Shown here piece by piece: positions 48,795-57,234 of a stretch of 64,000 bases of DNA. Below the pieces are notes generated by a model. It saw nothing but the letters and a program-made list of their open reading frames with translations, was not told the DNA's origin and did not search any database. This stretch comes from CAZKTO01 sp964555685. Lineage in GTDB: Bacteria > Chloroflexota > Dehalococcoidia > SHYB01. The stretch spans positions 1 to 64,000 of the forward strand of contig CAZKTO010000003.1 in the NCBI GenBank assembly GCA_964555685.1, in the 5' to 3' direction. The translations under genes were made by a program, and so were the position numbers. Each line of letters opens with the position of its first letter. The first letter of the stretch is position 1.

Positions 48795-49922
48795 CTAGTC
48801 CGGCACCTGTTTCGCCACGAACTCGCGCGCCCAGGCGTCAGCGTCCAGCACGTCCTCCAGCGAGGGGTACTGGACCGACCGGTGGGCGCCCAGGGCCGCC
48901 TCGACGAGCTTGGGGATCTCGCCGAACCCTACCTGGTACGTCAGGAACATCCCCACGGCCACCTCGTCGGCGGCGGCCAGCACCGCCGGGAAGGTGCCGC
49001 CTCGCCTGCCGGCCTCCAGGGCCAGCCGGAAGCACGGATAGCGCCCCATATCCATAGGCTCGAAGGTGAGCTTCCCCACCTCGATGAGATTCAGCCGAGG
49101 CAGCGAAGGATTCGGCCACCGCTCGGGATAGGAGAGGGAGTACTGGATGGGCAGGCGCATGTCGGGCGGACCCAGCTGGGCCTTCACCGAGCCATCGGCC
49201 AGCTCGACCATCGAGTGGATAATGCTCTGGGGGTGGATCACCACCTCGATGCGGTCCATGGGGACGCCGAAGAGCCAGTTGGCCTCGATGACCTCGAACC
49301 CTTTATTCATCAGTGTCGCCGAGTCGATGGTGATCTTGCGCCCCATGCGCCACGTCGGGTGATTGAGGGCCTCGCCCTGGGTGACGGCCGCGATCTCGTG
49401 GATGGGCCGGGCGCGGAAGGGGCCGCCGGATGCGGTAAGGATGATGCGCTGGATCTCCTTGCTCTCGCCGCGCATGCACTGCCACATGGCGCTGGGCTCG
49501 CTGTCCACGGGCAGGATCTCGACGCCGTTGCGCTGGGCCTGGGCGGTGACGATGTTGCCCGCCATGATGATGACCTCTTTGTTGGCCAGCGCGATGGCCT
49601 TGCGGGCGTTGATGGCGGCCAGCGTCGGCATCAGGCCCATGCGCCCGACGGTGGCGACCATGATGACGTCCACCTCCGGATGGACCGCCATCTCCTCCAT
49701 GGTGGTATAGCGCCAGCCGTTGGGGACCAGGAGCTCGTCGCCGACGCCCCTGGTGTAGTAGACCATCTGGGGCTTGAACTCGGCGACCTGTTTGGAGAGC
49801 AACTCGATATTCGAACCCGCGGCGAGGCCCAGGACCTGGAAGCGATCGGGGAAGGAGCGGACGATGTCGAGGGTCTGGCGGCCGATGGAGCCCGTGGAAC
49901 CGAGGATGGCGATGCGCTTCAT
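48795..49922 (-). CDS. dxr: 1-deoxy-D-xylulose 5-phosphate reductoisomerase
   Basis: A 375-residue enzyme that makes 2-C-methylerythritol 4-phosphate, the committed step of the non-mevalonate isoprenoid pathway. NADPH-binding GSTGSIGRQTLDIV, ALANKEVIIMAG, the metal-binding PVDSEPSAMWQ, TASGGPFR and IDSATLMNKGFEVIEA are all present. The ATG overlaps the cdsA stop (ATGA). With uppS upstream it links isoprenoid precursor supply to cell-wall lipid carrier synthesis. Confidence 0.95.
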   Translation of the reverse strand: MKRIAILGSTGSIGRQTLDIVRSFPDRFQVLGLAAGSNIELLSKQVAEFKPQMVYYTRGVGDELLVPNGWRYTTMEEMAVHPEVDVIMVATVGRMGLMPTLAAINARKAIALANKEVIIMAGNIVTAQAQRNGVEILPVDSEPSAMWQCMRGESKEIQRIILTASGGPFRARPIHEIAAVTQGEALNHPTWRMGRKITIDSATLMNKGFEVIEANWLFGVPMDRIEVVIHPQSIIHSMVELADGSVKAQLGPPDMRLPIQYSLSYPERWPNPSLPRLNLIEVGKLTFEPMDMGRYPCFRLALEAGRRGGTFPAVLAAADEVAVGMFLTYQVGFGEIPKLVEAALGAHRSVQYPSLEDVLDADAWAREFVAKQVPD

Positions 49923-50794
49923 GGTGCACTCAGCCCTTCCGTTACGAAGTAGTATAGCACGACGATTGCCGGAATCAGGCTGTCCAGACGGTCCAGCACG
50001 CCGCCGTGCCCGGGGATGAGCCCGCTGGAGTCCTTCACCCCGGCCATCCGCTTGATCATCGAGAGGGAGAGGTCGCCGAACTGGGAGGCGACGGCCAGGA
50101 GGAACCCGAGCAGCACGCCCTGGCCGGCGTTGATCTCGAGATCGAAGCCAGCGGTGACGGCCCAGCCGGCGACCATGCCCGTGGCGATGCCGGCGATGGA
50201 GCCCTCCCACGTCTTCCGGGGGCTGATGGTCGGCGCCATGGGGTGACGGCCCACCAGGCGGCCGATGACGTAGGCGCTGGTATCCACGGCGAAGGTGAGG
50301 ATGACGGCCGTCAACAGCCACTCGCGCCCCTCCACCAGCGCCCGGATGCGGACGGCGTGGCTCAGGGTCCAGCCGATGAGGAAGACGCCGGCCAGCGTCC
50401 AGACCCAATCGGCCAGGAGCCGCTCCTTGGGCGGCGTGAGGAGCAGAAGGAAGAGGGGCACGATGATGGTCCCGGTGATGAGGGCGCCCTGGAAGTTGAA
50501 ATCGACGACGGCCTCGACGACGAAGAGGACGCCAGCGACGATGCCCAGGAGAAGGGTGGGCGTGGCGCCAGCCCGGACGGTCATCCGGTGGAACTCGTAG
50601 ACGCCGACGCAGGCCGCCGCCGAGACCAGGGCCGCCGTGGCGGGCACGCCGAACCACACCATGGCAATGATGAGCGGCGTGAAGACGGCCCCGGAGGTGA
50701 CGCGGGAGCGGATGTTGGACGATGGACCGGCGGGCGCACCGCCCGGGACGCCGTGGCCGGCCGGTACGGGTCGTCCGGTCACGGGCTGGGCCAC
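49919..50794 (-). CDS. cdsA: phosphatidate cytidylyltransferase
   Basis: A 291-residue membrane enzyme that makes CDP-diacylglycerol. About eight hydrophobic helices are seen. The C-terminal family signature includes SPRKTWEGSIAG and the metal-binding SQFGDLSLSMIKRMAGVKDSSGLIPGHGGVLDRLDS. The GTG at 50794, nine bases behind GGAGGAG, gives a sensible N terminus after the uppS stop; the protein starts with a short Pro/Gly-rich cytoplasmic stretch. Confidence 0.92.
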   Translation of the reverse strand: MAQPVTGRPVPAGHGVPGGAPAGPSSNIRSRVTSGAVFTPLIIAMVWFGVPATAALVSAAACVGVYEFHRMTVRAGATPTLLLGIVAGVLFVVEAVVDFNFQGALITGTIIVPLFLLLLTPPKERLLADWVWTLAGVFLIGWTLSHAVRIRALVEGREWLLTAVILTFAVDTSAYVIGRLVGRHPMAPTISPRKTWEGSIAGIATGMVAGWAVTAGFDLEINAGQGVLLGFLLAVASQFGDLSLSMIKRMAGVKDSSGLIPGHGGVLDRLDSLIPAIVVLYYFVTEGLSAP

Positions 50795-50799
50795 GGGTG

Positions 50800-51543
50800 C
50801 TACTCCTCCGACGCCAGCCCGCCGAAGCGCCGCTGCCGCTGGGCGTAGGCCGCCAGGGCCTGCCGGACCTCGTCCTCGCCGAAGTCCGGCCAGCACGCGC
50901 TGGTAGCGTAGTACTCAGCGTAGGCCGTCTGCCAGAGGAGGAGGTTGCTGAGGCGCATCTCCCCGCCGGTGCGGATCACCAGGTCCGGGTCCGGAACGCC
51001 CGCCGTGTCCAGAAAGGAGGCGAAGGCCTCCTCCGTCGCCTCCTCCGGTCTGACGCCCGCGGCCAGCATCCGGCGCACCGCCGCGACGATCTCCGCCCGG
51101 CCGCCGTAGTCCAGGGCGACGCAGAGGGTGAAGCGGCGGTTGTCCTTGGTGAGATCCACGGCATGCTGGACCGCCTGCCGCAGGGCCGGGGCCAGGCGGT
51201 CGCTCCGGCCGATGTGGATCAGACGCACGCCGCTCTCATGGAGGCTCTGGAGCTCGCGGCGGACCACCTCGCCCAGGAGGCGCCAGAGGCCGCTCACCTC
51301 CTCGCGCGGCCGTGACCAGTTCTCCGTGGAGAAGGCGTAGAGGGTGAGATAGGTCACGCCGTGGTCCGCGAAGGCCTGGATAACCCGGCGGGCGTTGCGG
51401 GCGCCGGCGCGGTGCCCGGCGAGCCGGAGCAGGCCACGGCTCCGGGCCCACCGGCCGTTCCCATCCATGATGACGGCTACGTGGCAGGGGACACGGACGG
51501 CCTGGGTGTCCGGGACGGGAGCGGGGCGCGTCTGGTTGGTCAT
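50800..51543 (-). CDS. uppS: undecaprenyl diphosphate synthase
   Basis: A 247-residue cis-prenyltransferase that builds the lipid carrier for peptidoglycan. The active site VAVIMDGNGRWARSRGL, the HRAGARNARRVIQAF motif, YLTLYAFSTENWSRP and DLVIRTGGEMRLSNLLLWQTAYAEYY are diagnostic. It lies between frr and cdsA with small gaps. Confidence 0.95.
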   Translation of the reverse strand: MTNQTRPAPVPDTQAVRVPCHVAVIMDGNGRWARSRGLLRLAGHRAGARNARRVIQAFADHGVTYLTLYAFSTENWSRPREEVSGLWRLLGEVVRRELQSLHESGVRLIHIGRSDRLAPALRQAVQHAVDLTKDNRRFTLCVALDYGGRAEIVAAVRRMLAAGVRPEEATEEAFASFLDTAGVPDPDLVIRTGGEMRLSNLLLWQTAYAEYYATSACWPDFGEDEVRQALAAYAQRQRRFGGLASEE

Positions 51544-51563
51544 GGGCGAGGCCCGGAGGCGGC

Positions 51564-52121
51564 CTAGACCTCCATCAGCTCGGCCTCTTTCTTGGCCCCG
51601 AGCCTGTCGGCCTGCTCCACCGAGCTGTCCGTGAGCTTCTGCAGACGCTCCTGAGCGCGCCGCTGCTCGTCCTGCGAGATCTGCTTACTCTTCTCGGCGT
51701 CCCGGAGCGCCTCGATACCCTCGCGCCGGACGTTGCGGATGGCGATCTTCCCATCCTCGACGCGGCGGCCAACCACCTTGACGAGCTCCCGGCGGCGCTC
51801 CTCGTTCAGGGGCGGGATGGGCAGGCGGATGACGGCGCCATCGCTGGCGGGGTTGAGGCCCAGGTCAGACTTGAGGATCGCCTTCTCGATCTGGCTGGTG
51901 GCCTGCTTATCCCAGGGCTGGATGGTGATGAGCCGGGCCTCGGGGACGGAGATGGTGGCGAGCTGGTTGAGCGGCATGGGCGTGCCGTAGTAGTCCACTA
52001 ACAGGTGCTCGACCAGGCTGGACCTGGCGCGGCCCGTGCGGATGGAGGCCAGGTCCTTCTCCAGGACCTCGAGGCTCTTCTTCATCTTGGCTTCGGACTG
52101 GCGCAGGGTCTCCTCGATCAT
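51564..52121 (-). CDS. frr: ribosome recycling factor
   Basis: A 185-residue RRF that splits post-termination ribosomes with EF-G. Clear throughout: MKKSLEVLEKDLASIRTGRARSSLVEHLLVDYYGTPMPLNQLA, IQPWDKQ, LGLNPASDGAVIRLPIPPLNEERRREL. The ATG overlaps the pyrH stop (ATGA). Confidence 0.96.
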   Translation of the reverse strand: MIEETLRQSEAKMKKSLEVLEKDLASIRTGRARSSLVEHLLVDYYGTPMPLNQLATISVPEARLITIQPWDKQATSQIEKAILKSDLGLNPASDGAVIRLPIPPLNEERRRELVKVVGRRVEDGKIAIRNVRREGIEALRDAEKSKQISQDEQRRAQERLQKLTDSSVEQADRLGAKKEAELMEV

Positions 52122-52897
52122 GACCGTTGCTCCGCCACCGGCTCGGCGGTGGGCTTTCGCTCCAATTTGACGGACGGCTGCGACGAGACGAGGGTGCCGA
52201 ACTCCTCGCTCAGCAGCACCTTCTCCAGGCAGCGTGGGTCCCGCAGATCGAAGACGATAATGGGCAGGGAGTTGTCCATGCACATGGAGAGCGCCGTCGA
52301 ATCCATGACCTCGAGGCGCAGGTTGAGGGCGTCCAGGTAGGAGAGGCGAAGGAACTTGCGTGCGTCGGGGCGCTTGCGGGGATCGGCGTCGTAGACGCCG
52401 TCGACGCCGTTCTTCGCCATCAACAGCACGCCCGCCCCGATCTCGACGGACCGGAGCGCGGCGGCGGTATCGGTGGTCATGTAGGGGTTGCCGGTGCCCG
52501 CGGCGAAGATGACGACGCGGCCCAGCTCCAGGTGCCGCATGGCCCGGCGCTGGATGAAGGGCTCGGCGACGTTGGTAATGGGGATGGCCGTCTGGGTCCG
52601 GGTGACGACGCCGAGCTTCTCGAGGGCGTCCTGGAGGGCCAGGGCGTTGATAACGGTGGCCAGCATGCCGGCGTAGTCAGCGGTGGTGCGGTCCATGCCG
52701 GCCTGAGCGGCCTCGGCCCCGCGCCAGAGGTTGCCCCCGCCGACGACGACCGCGATCTCGACGCCGAGCTGGCGGGCGCGCTTGATATGATTCGCGACGT
52801 ACCGGAGCGTCGGTAGGTCGATCCCCGACGGGCCCTCGCCACGCAGGGCCTCGCCGCTGAGCTTCAGGACCGCCCGTTTGTACCGGAGTTGCTGCAT
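52118..52897 (-). CDS. pyrH: UMP kinase
   Basis: A 259-residue amino-acid-kinase-fold UMP kinase. KRAVLKLSGEALRGEG, VVVGGGNLWRGAEA, MDRTTADYAGMLATVINALALQ, FAAGTGNPYMTTDTAAALRS and the KNGVDGVYDADP segment are complete. The ATG at 52897 gives the normal N terminus; the longer open frame includes non-conserved sequence between pyrH and tsf. The C-terminal tail (KLERKPTAEPVAEQRS) is longer than in typical bacterial enzymes. Confidence 0.95.
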   Translation of the reverse strand: MQQLRYKRAVLKLSGEALRGEGPSGIDLPTLRYVANHIKRARQLGVEIAVVVGGGNLWRGAEAAQAGMDRTTADYAGMLATVINALALQDALEKLGVVTRTQTAIPITNVAEPFIQRRAMRHLELGRVVIFAAGTGNPYMTTDTAAALRSVEIGAGVLLMAKNGVDGVYDADPRKRPDARKFLRLSYLDALNLRLEVMDSTALSMCMDNSLPIIVFDLRDPRCLEKVLLSEEFGTLVSSQPSVKLERKPTAEPVAEQRS

Positions 52898-53000
52898 GGC
52901 GCTCCTCAGGCCGGAGAGGCCGCGGATGCCCGGGCTAACGGATTCTCCTCGCGGCCATGGACCACGCCGGGGGACCCGCCCGCCGGTGGCAGGCTCGCGC

Positions 53001-53516
53001 CTATTTGCCCAGCTCGAAGCGGCTGATCCTCCGGACCCGGATGTTCTCCCCCAGCTTGGCGATGGCCTCGGCGACGAGATCCTTGATGGTCTTGGAGGGG
53101 TCACGTATGGAGGGCTGGTGCATCAGGCTGGTCTCGGCCAGGCTGCCATCCGGGCTCTCGGGCAGGTCGTCCACGCCGATGTAGCGGGGGTTCATGGCCG
53201 CCACCTGGAGGGCGATCTCGTGGGCCAGGTTCTTGAAGACGTCCGTGCGCGCTACGAAATCCGTCTCGCAGTTGAGCTCGACGAGGACGCCGATGCGGCC
53301 TCCCTGGTGGACGTAGGTCTCGATGAGGCCCTGGGAGGCCTTGGCGCCGGCCTTCCTCTCGGCCAGGGCCATGCCCTTGGCGATGCCCTTCTTGCGCAGG
53401 GCCTCGATGGCGGCCTCAATGTCGCCCTGGGCCTCGTCGAGGGCGCGCTTGCACTCCATGACGCCAGCGCCGGTGCGCGAGCGCACCGTCTTGACGGTCT
53501 CCGCAGTGACGACCAC
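53001..53516 (-). CDS. tsf: elongation factor Ts, short form
   Basis: A 171-residue EF-Ts. The N-terminal domain (VKTVRSRTGAGVMECKRALDEAQGD) and the TDFVART motif that contacts EF-Tu are present. Only one core subdomain is encoded, instead of the two in E. coli, as in several thermophile and Chloroflexota proteins. Start is GTG 53516 behind AGGAG. Confidence 0.94.
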   Translation of the reverse strand: MVVTAETVKTVRSRTGAGVMECKRALDEAQGDIEAAIEALRKKGIAKGMALAERKAGAKASQGLIETYVHQGGRIGVLVELNCETDFVARTDVFKNLAHEIALQVAAMNPRYIGVDDLPESPDGSLAETSLMHQPSIRDPSKTIKDLVAEAIAKLGENIRVRRISRFELGK

Positions 53517-53551
53517 GGGTGCGAGCTCCTGGAAGGTTGGTGGCCGGGGTT

Positions 53552-54352
53552 CTAGGACTCAGCCGCAGCCGCCACCACTTCCTGCGAGGCCGCCGCCTCG
53601 TCCGCCTTCTGCTGCTCCATCTGGCGTGTCGCGCGCATGGCGTTACCCTCGAGGACGGCGTCGGCCATCTTGCTGGTGATGAGGCGCACCGAGCGAATGG
53701 CGTCGTCGTTGCCGGGGATAGGATAGTCGATGAGGTTGGGATCGCAGTCGGTGTCGTTGATGGCGACGATGGGGACGCCCACGCGGCGGGCCTCGGCGAC
53801 GGCGATCCGCTCCTTGCCGGGGTCGACGATAAAGACGACGTCCGGGATGCGCCGCATCTCCTTGATGCCGCCCATCATGCGGTTGAGCTTGATGACGAGC
53901 TCCTCGCGCTTGAGGCCCTCGTGCTTGGTCACAAGGGTGGACTGGCCGGTGTCGCGCTGGCGCTCCCACTCGATGAGCTGGTCGATGCGCTGCCGGATGG
54001 TGGCGAAATTGGTGAGGGTGCCGCCCAGCCAGCGCTGGTTGACGTAGCACATGCCGCAGCGCTTGGCCTCCTGCTCGATGGCCTCGGCCGCCTGCTTCTT
54101 GGTCCCGACGAAGAGGACCGTCTTGCCCTCGGCGGCGAGGTCGCGCACGTAGTGGAAGGCCCGCGCGAGCATGCCGAGGGTCTGCTGCAGGTCGATGATG
54201 TGGATGCCGTTGCGCTGGGTGAAGATGTACTGCTTCATCTTGGGGTTCCACCGGCGCGTCTTGTGGCCGAAGTGGACCCCCGTCTCCAGCAGCAGCTTCA
54301 TGCTGACGACTTCGTCCTCGCCCTGCTTGGGCTCCGCGACTTGCTGGGTCAT
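53552..54352 (-). CDS. rpsB: 30S ribosomal protein S2
   Basis: A 266-residue S2. LLETGVHFGHKTRRWNPKMKQYIFTQRNGIHIIDLQQT, FVGTKKQAAEAI, NQRWLGGTLTNF and the PIVAINDTDCDPNLIDYPIPGNDDAIRSVRL segment are typical. The first gene of the core block. It is followed by tsf after 35 bp. A promoter lies at 54417-54446. Confidence 0.97.
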   Translation of the reverse strand: MTQQVAEPKQGEDEVVSMKLLLETGVHFGHKTRRWNPKMKQYIFTQRNGIHIIDLQQTLGMLARAFHYVRDLAAEGKTVLFVGTKKQAAEAIEQEAKRCGMCYVNQRWLGGTLTNFATIRQRIDQLIEWERQRDTGQSTLVTKHEGLKREELVIKLNRMMGGIKEMRRIPDVVFIVDPGKERIAVAEARRVGVPIVAINDTDCDPNLIDYPIPGNDDAIRSVRLITSKMADAVLEGNAMRATRQMEQQKADEAAASQEVVAAAAES

Positions 54353-54416
54353 AGGCCTGCGTTTCCCTCCGATTCGGGCAACATGCAACGAAAGCGATGG
54401 CGCGCGTGCATCGGTC

Positions 54417-54446
54417 AGTGTACCATAGCGGCAAACTTGAGGGCAA
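54417..54446 (-). promoter_or_regulatory. promoter of the rpsB-rseP block
   Basis: TTGCCC and TACACT on the minus strand, spacer 18 bp, 65 bp before the rpsB ATG. Confidence 0.55.
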
Positions 54447-54493
54447 CCAGAGGGATGCCAGGCCGGCCCAGCGGCGACTCCCGGAGGCCCGTC

Positions 54494-54859
54494 ATGCTCA
54501 AGACGCAAGGCTTCACCCATCTCCATCTCGCGGTCAAGGATATCCAGCGGTCCCTGAAGTTCTACACCGAGACGCTGGGGATGCAGGTCCAGTTCTGGGA
54601 GGGGCGCTCGATGGTCTTCCTGCACACGCCGGGCTCCCGGGACCTGCTGACGCTGCGCCAGGCGAGGAGGGGCGAGGCCGTGGGCATGGGCGGCGGCTTG
54701 GGCCACTTCGGCTTCCGGCTCAAGGACAAGGCCGGTCTGGATGCGGCGGTGAAGGAGGTCGTGGCCGCGGGCGGCAAGCTGCTAGGCAGAGGCGAGCACG
54801 CGCCCGGCCTCCCGTACGCCTACCTCTCCGACCCGGACGGGTATGTGATCGAGCTGTAA
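54494..54859 (+). CDS. glyoxalase/VOC family protein
   Basis: A 121-residue vicinal-oxygen-chelate fold protein: FTHLHLAVKDIQRSLKFYTETLGMQVQF, a central FGFRLKD segment and YLSDPDGYVIEL with the conserved metal glutamate at the end. It may be a metalloenzyme on small thiol or catechol substrates. It is divergent from rpsB and 11 bp before tag. Confidence 0.87.
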   Translation: MLKTQGFTHLHLAVKDIQRSLKFYTETLGMQVQFWEGRSMVFLHTPGSRDLLTLRQARRGEAVGMGGGLGHFGFRLKDKAGLDAAVKEVVAAGGKLLGRGEHAPGLPYAYLSDPDGYVIEL

Positions 54860-54870
54860 AGCGCCTTTCC

Positions 54871-55458
54871 ATGCCTGAGACCAACGTACAGCGGTGCTGG
54901 GCTGGGTCCGACGACCAGCTCATGCTGCGCTACCACGACGAGGAGTGGGGCGTGCCGCTGCACGACGACCGCAAACACTTCGAGTTCCTGGTCCTCGATG
55001 GCTTCCAGGCGGGGCTCTCCTGGCGCACCATCCTCCACAAACGAGAGAACTTCCGTCGAGCGTTCCACGACTTCGACGTTGCGCGCATCGCCCGGTACCG
55101 GGACAAGGACGTCCAGCGGCTGCTCAGCGATCCAGGCATCGTCCGCAACCGGCAGAAAGTCCAGGCGGCGATCGTCAACGCCCAACGCTTCTTAGAGGTC
55201 CAAAAAGAGTTGGGCGCCTTTGATCGCTACATCTGGCAATTCACAAACTTCAAGACGCTGCGGAACCCAAAAGGGATCGCCAGCTGGCAGGACGTCCCAG
55301 CGACGAGCCCGGAGTCGGACGCCATGTCGCGCGACCTGACGAAGCGCGGCTTCAAGTTCGTCGGCAGCACGATCTGCTACGCGTACATGCAGGCGGCAGG
55401 CATGGTGAACGACCACCTTAACGGGTGCTTTCGCGCGCCGCGGAAGCACCGATCCTAA
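54871..55458 (+). CDS. tag: DNA-3-methyladenine glycosylase I
   Basis: A 195-residue Tag that removes 3-methyladenine from DNA. The zinc-binding residues are in place (RCWAG near the start, LRYHDEEWGVPLHDD, NDHLNGCF at the end). The GLSWRTILHKRENFRRAFHDFD helix and KFVGSTICYAYMQAAGMVNDH are diagnostic. The start at 54871 lies 11 bp after the glyoxalase stop. Confidence 0.94.
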   Translation: MPETNVQRCWAGSDDQLMLRYHDEEWGVPLHDDRKHFEFLVLDGFQAGLSWRTILHKRENFRRAFHDFDVARIARYRDKDVQRLLSDPGIVRNRQKVQAAIVNAQRFLEVQKELGAFDRYIWQFTNFKTLRNPKGIASWQDVPATSPESDAMSRDLTKRGFKFVGSTICYAYMQAAGMVNDHLNGCFRAPRKHRS

Positions 55459-55575
55459 GCGTCGCTACGGTGCATTCTATAGGACATGCTGAAGCCAATT
55501 CCGTCTCCATCGACCGGCTTTTTCTGAAGACACCGCCTCCGTTTGACACCCTCCCTCCCCCTCCCCCATACTCCC

Positions 55576-55603
55576 CCTGCCCGCTGACCTGACGGCGGGC
55601 AGG
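55576..55603. repeat. hairpin before the class I CoA-transferase
   Basis: CCTGCCCGC / GCGGGCAGG arms with a 10-nt loop, ending 8 bp before the ATG at 55612; it could sequester the translation start. Confidence 0.65.
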
Positions 55604-55611
55604 TCTGGCCC

Positions 55612-56892
55612 ATGCGCCGCAACGCCCAGCCCCAGCGCCTCTCCCCCCGCGAGGCCGTGCGCGCCCTGCCGCCGCGGGGCCGTGTCCTCTTCCCGCCGGC
55701 CTGCGGCGCCACCCTCTCGCTCCTCGACGCCATCCGGGACGAGCGCGGGCGGTTCGAGGAGCTGCACCTGTACACTGGCCTCATCTTCGTCGAGCACCCG
55801 CTCCTCCAGTGCCTGGGCGAGAACCTCAAACTCACCACCTGGCACGTGGCCGGGCCCACCCAGAAGCTCGCCGACGAGGGCCGCATCGACTACCTGCCGC
55901 TGCGCCTCTCCCAGGTGCCCGCCACCTTCGCGCCCGAGGGCCCCATCCCCGCCGGCGCCGTGCTCATCCAGGTCTCGCCGCCCGACGCCCACGGCTACGT
56001 CAGCCTCGGCGTGGCCGTGAGCTGCGTCATCGACGTGGCCCGGCGCGCCCCCCTCGTCATCGCCGAGGTCAACCAGCAGACGCCCCGGACCCTCGGCAAC
56101 TCCTTCCTCCATATCTCGGAGGTCGACTACCTCGTCGACGCCGACTACCCCGTCGTCCAGCACCGGCAGGCCAAGATCGGCGAGCTGGAGCGGACCATCG
56201 CCGGGCACGTCGCCGGGCTCATCCCTGACGGCGCGACGATCCAGATGGGTATCGGCGCCATCCCCGAGGCCCTGATGTTCCTGCTCGATGACAAGCGGGA
56301 CCTGGGCGTCCACTCCGGGATGATCTCGGACGGCTTCGTCCCGCTCATCGAGAAGGGGGTCATCACGGGCGCCCGCAAGTCTATCGACCGGCACAAGGTC
56401 GTCACGGGCGAGGTCATGGGCGGGCCCGACCTCTACCGGTTCGTTCACGATAACCCGCTCATCCACTGCGACTCGGTGGCCTACACGCACAACCCGATGG
56501 TGGTCCGGCAGCTCGATAATTTCGTCTCCATCAACTCGGCGGTGGAGATCGATCTGGCGGGCCAGGTGAACTCGGAGACGGTGGGCGGGCGGCAGATCAG
56601 CGGGCTGGGCGGCCAGTTCGACTTCATCGAGGGGGTGCTGCACTCGAAGAGCGGCCTCTCGGTCTTCGCCATGCCCTCGACGGCGGCCCAGGGGAAGCTC
56701 TCGCGCATCGTGGCGCGCCTCTCGCCGGGCGCCGCCGTCAGCACACCGCGCTACTGCACGGACGTGGTGGTGACCGAGTACGGCGTGGCGTCGCTCAAGG
56801 GCAAGACGATGCGCCAGCGGGCCGAGGCGCTCATCGCCATCGCCCACCCCAGCTTCCGCAGCGAGATCGAGCGGTCGCTCGCCAGGCCGTGA
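55612..56892 (+). CDS. acetyl-CoA hydrolase/transferase family (4-hydroxybutyrate CoA-transferase-like)
   Basis: A 426-residue class I CoA-transferase of the Cat1/AbfT group, which makes acyl-CoAs from acids using acetyl-CoA. Signatures include IQMGIGAIPEALM, HSGMISDGFVPLIEKG, NSAVEIDLAGQVNSE, GLGGQFDFIEGVLHSK and the C-terminal VVTEYGVASLKGKTMRQRAEALIAIAHPSFR. A hairpin and Pro-coding C-rich sequence lie just before the ATG. It is followed by a repeat-filled gap and the double type III CoA-transferase. Confidence 0.9.
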   Translation: MRRNAQPQRLSPREAVRALPPRGRVLFPPACGATLSLLDAIRDERGRFEELHLYTGLIFVEHPLLQCLGENLKLTTWHVAGPTQKLADEGRIDYLPLRLSQVPATFAPEGPIPAGAVLIQVSPPDAHGYVSLGVAVSCVIDVARRAPLVIAEVNQQTPRTLGNSFLHISEVDYLVDADYPVVQHRQAKIGELERTIAGHVAGLIPDGATIQMGIGAIPEALMFLLDDKRDLGVHSGMISDGFVPLIEKGVITGARKSIDRHKVVTGEVMGGPDLYRFVHDNPLIHCDSVAYTHNPMVVRQLDNFVSINSAVEIDLAGQVNSETVGGRQISGLGGQFDFIEGVLHSKSGLSVFAMPSTAAQGKLSRIVARLSPGAAVSTPRYCTDVVVTEYGVASLKGKTMRQRAEALIAIAHPSFRSEIERSLARP

Positions 56893-57234
56893 CGACCCGT
56901 CCCTTCCCTCTACCATGGGGGACGGCAGGTAATTACAGAGCCGAGCATTGAGATCTAAACCAGGGTGCCGGAGAGCCCCGGACCTAACCCCCTGGCCCCC
57001 TTCCCTAAAGAGGAAGGGGGTATCGTCCCTCTCCCTTCAGGAGAGGGACAGGAGGGAGAGGTCCAGAGCGCCAGGTCGTTTAGGAACTTATGCATTCATC
57101 TGTAGCGCGATAGATTGGAGGAGGGCATCACCCCCACTCCAACGCTCCCCCATCAAGGGGAGCGAGGCATGAATCCCTTCCCCCTGGCAGGGGGAAGGCC
57201 AGGATGGGGGGCCTCCCTCCGCAAGGACCACGCC
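56893..57234. other. 342-bp intergenic region filled with repeats
   Basis: Contains the second copy of the 122-bp repeat (56983-57104), a GCTCCCC / GGGGAGC hairpin (57144-57163) and a CCTTCCCCC / GGGGGAAGG hairpin (57176-57198). I see no gene and no clear promoter. Confidence 0.6.
56983..57104 (-). repeat. 122-bp dispersed repeat, copy B
   Basis: Exact reverse complement of 122-243, with no difference over the full length. Confidence 0.9.

Noticed and set aside
55459..55575. Possible small gene between tag and the class I CoA-transferase
   Set aside because: The sequence is C-rich simple DNA; no start with a ribosome-binding site was found.
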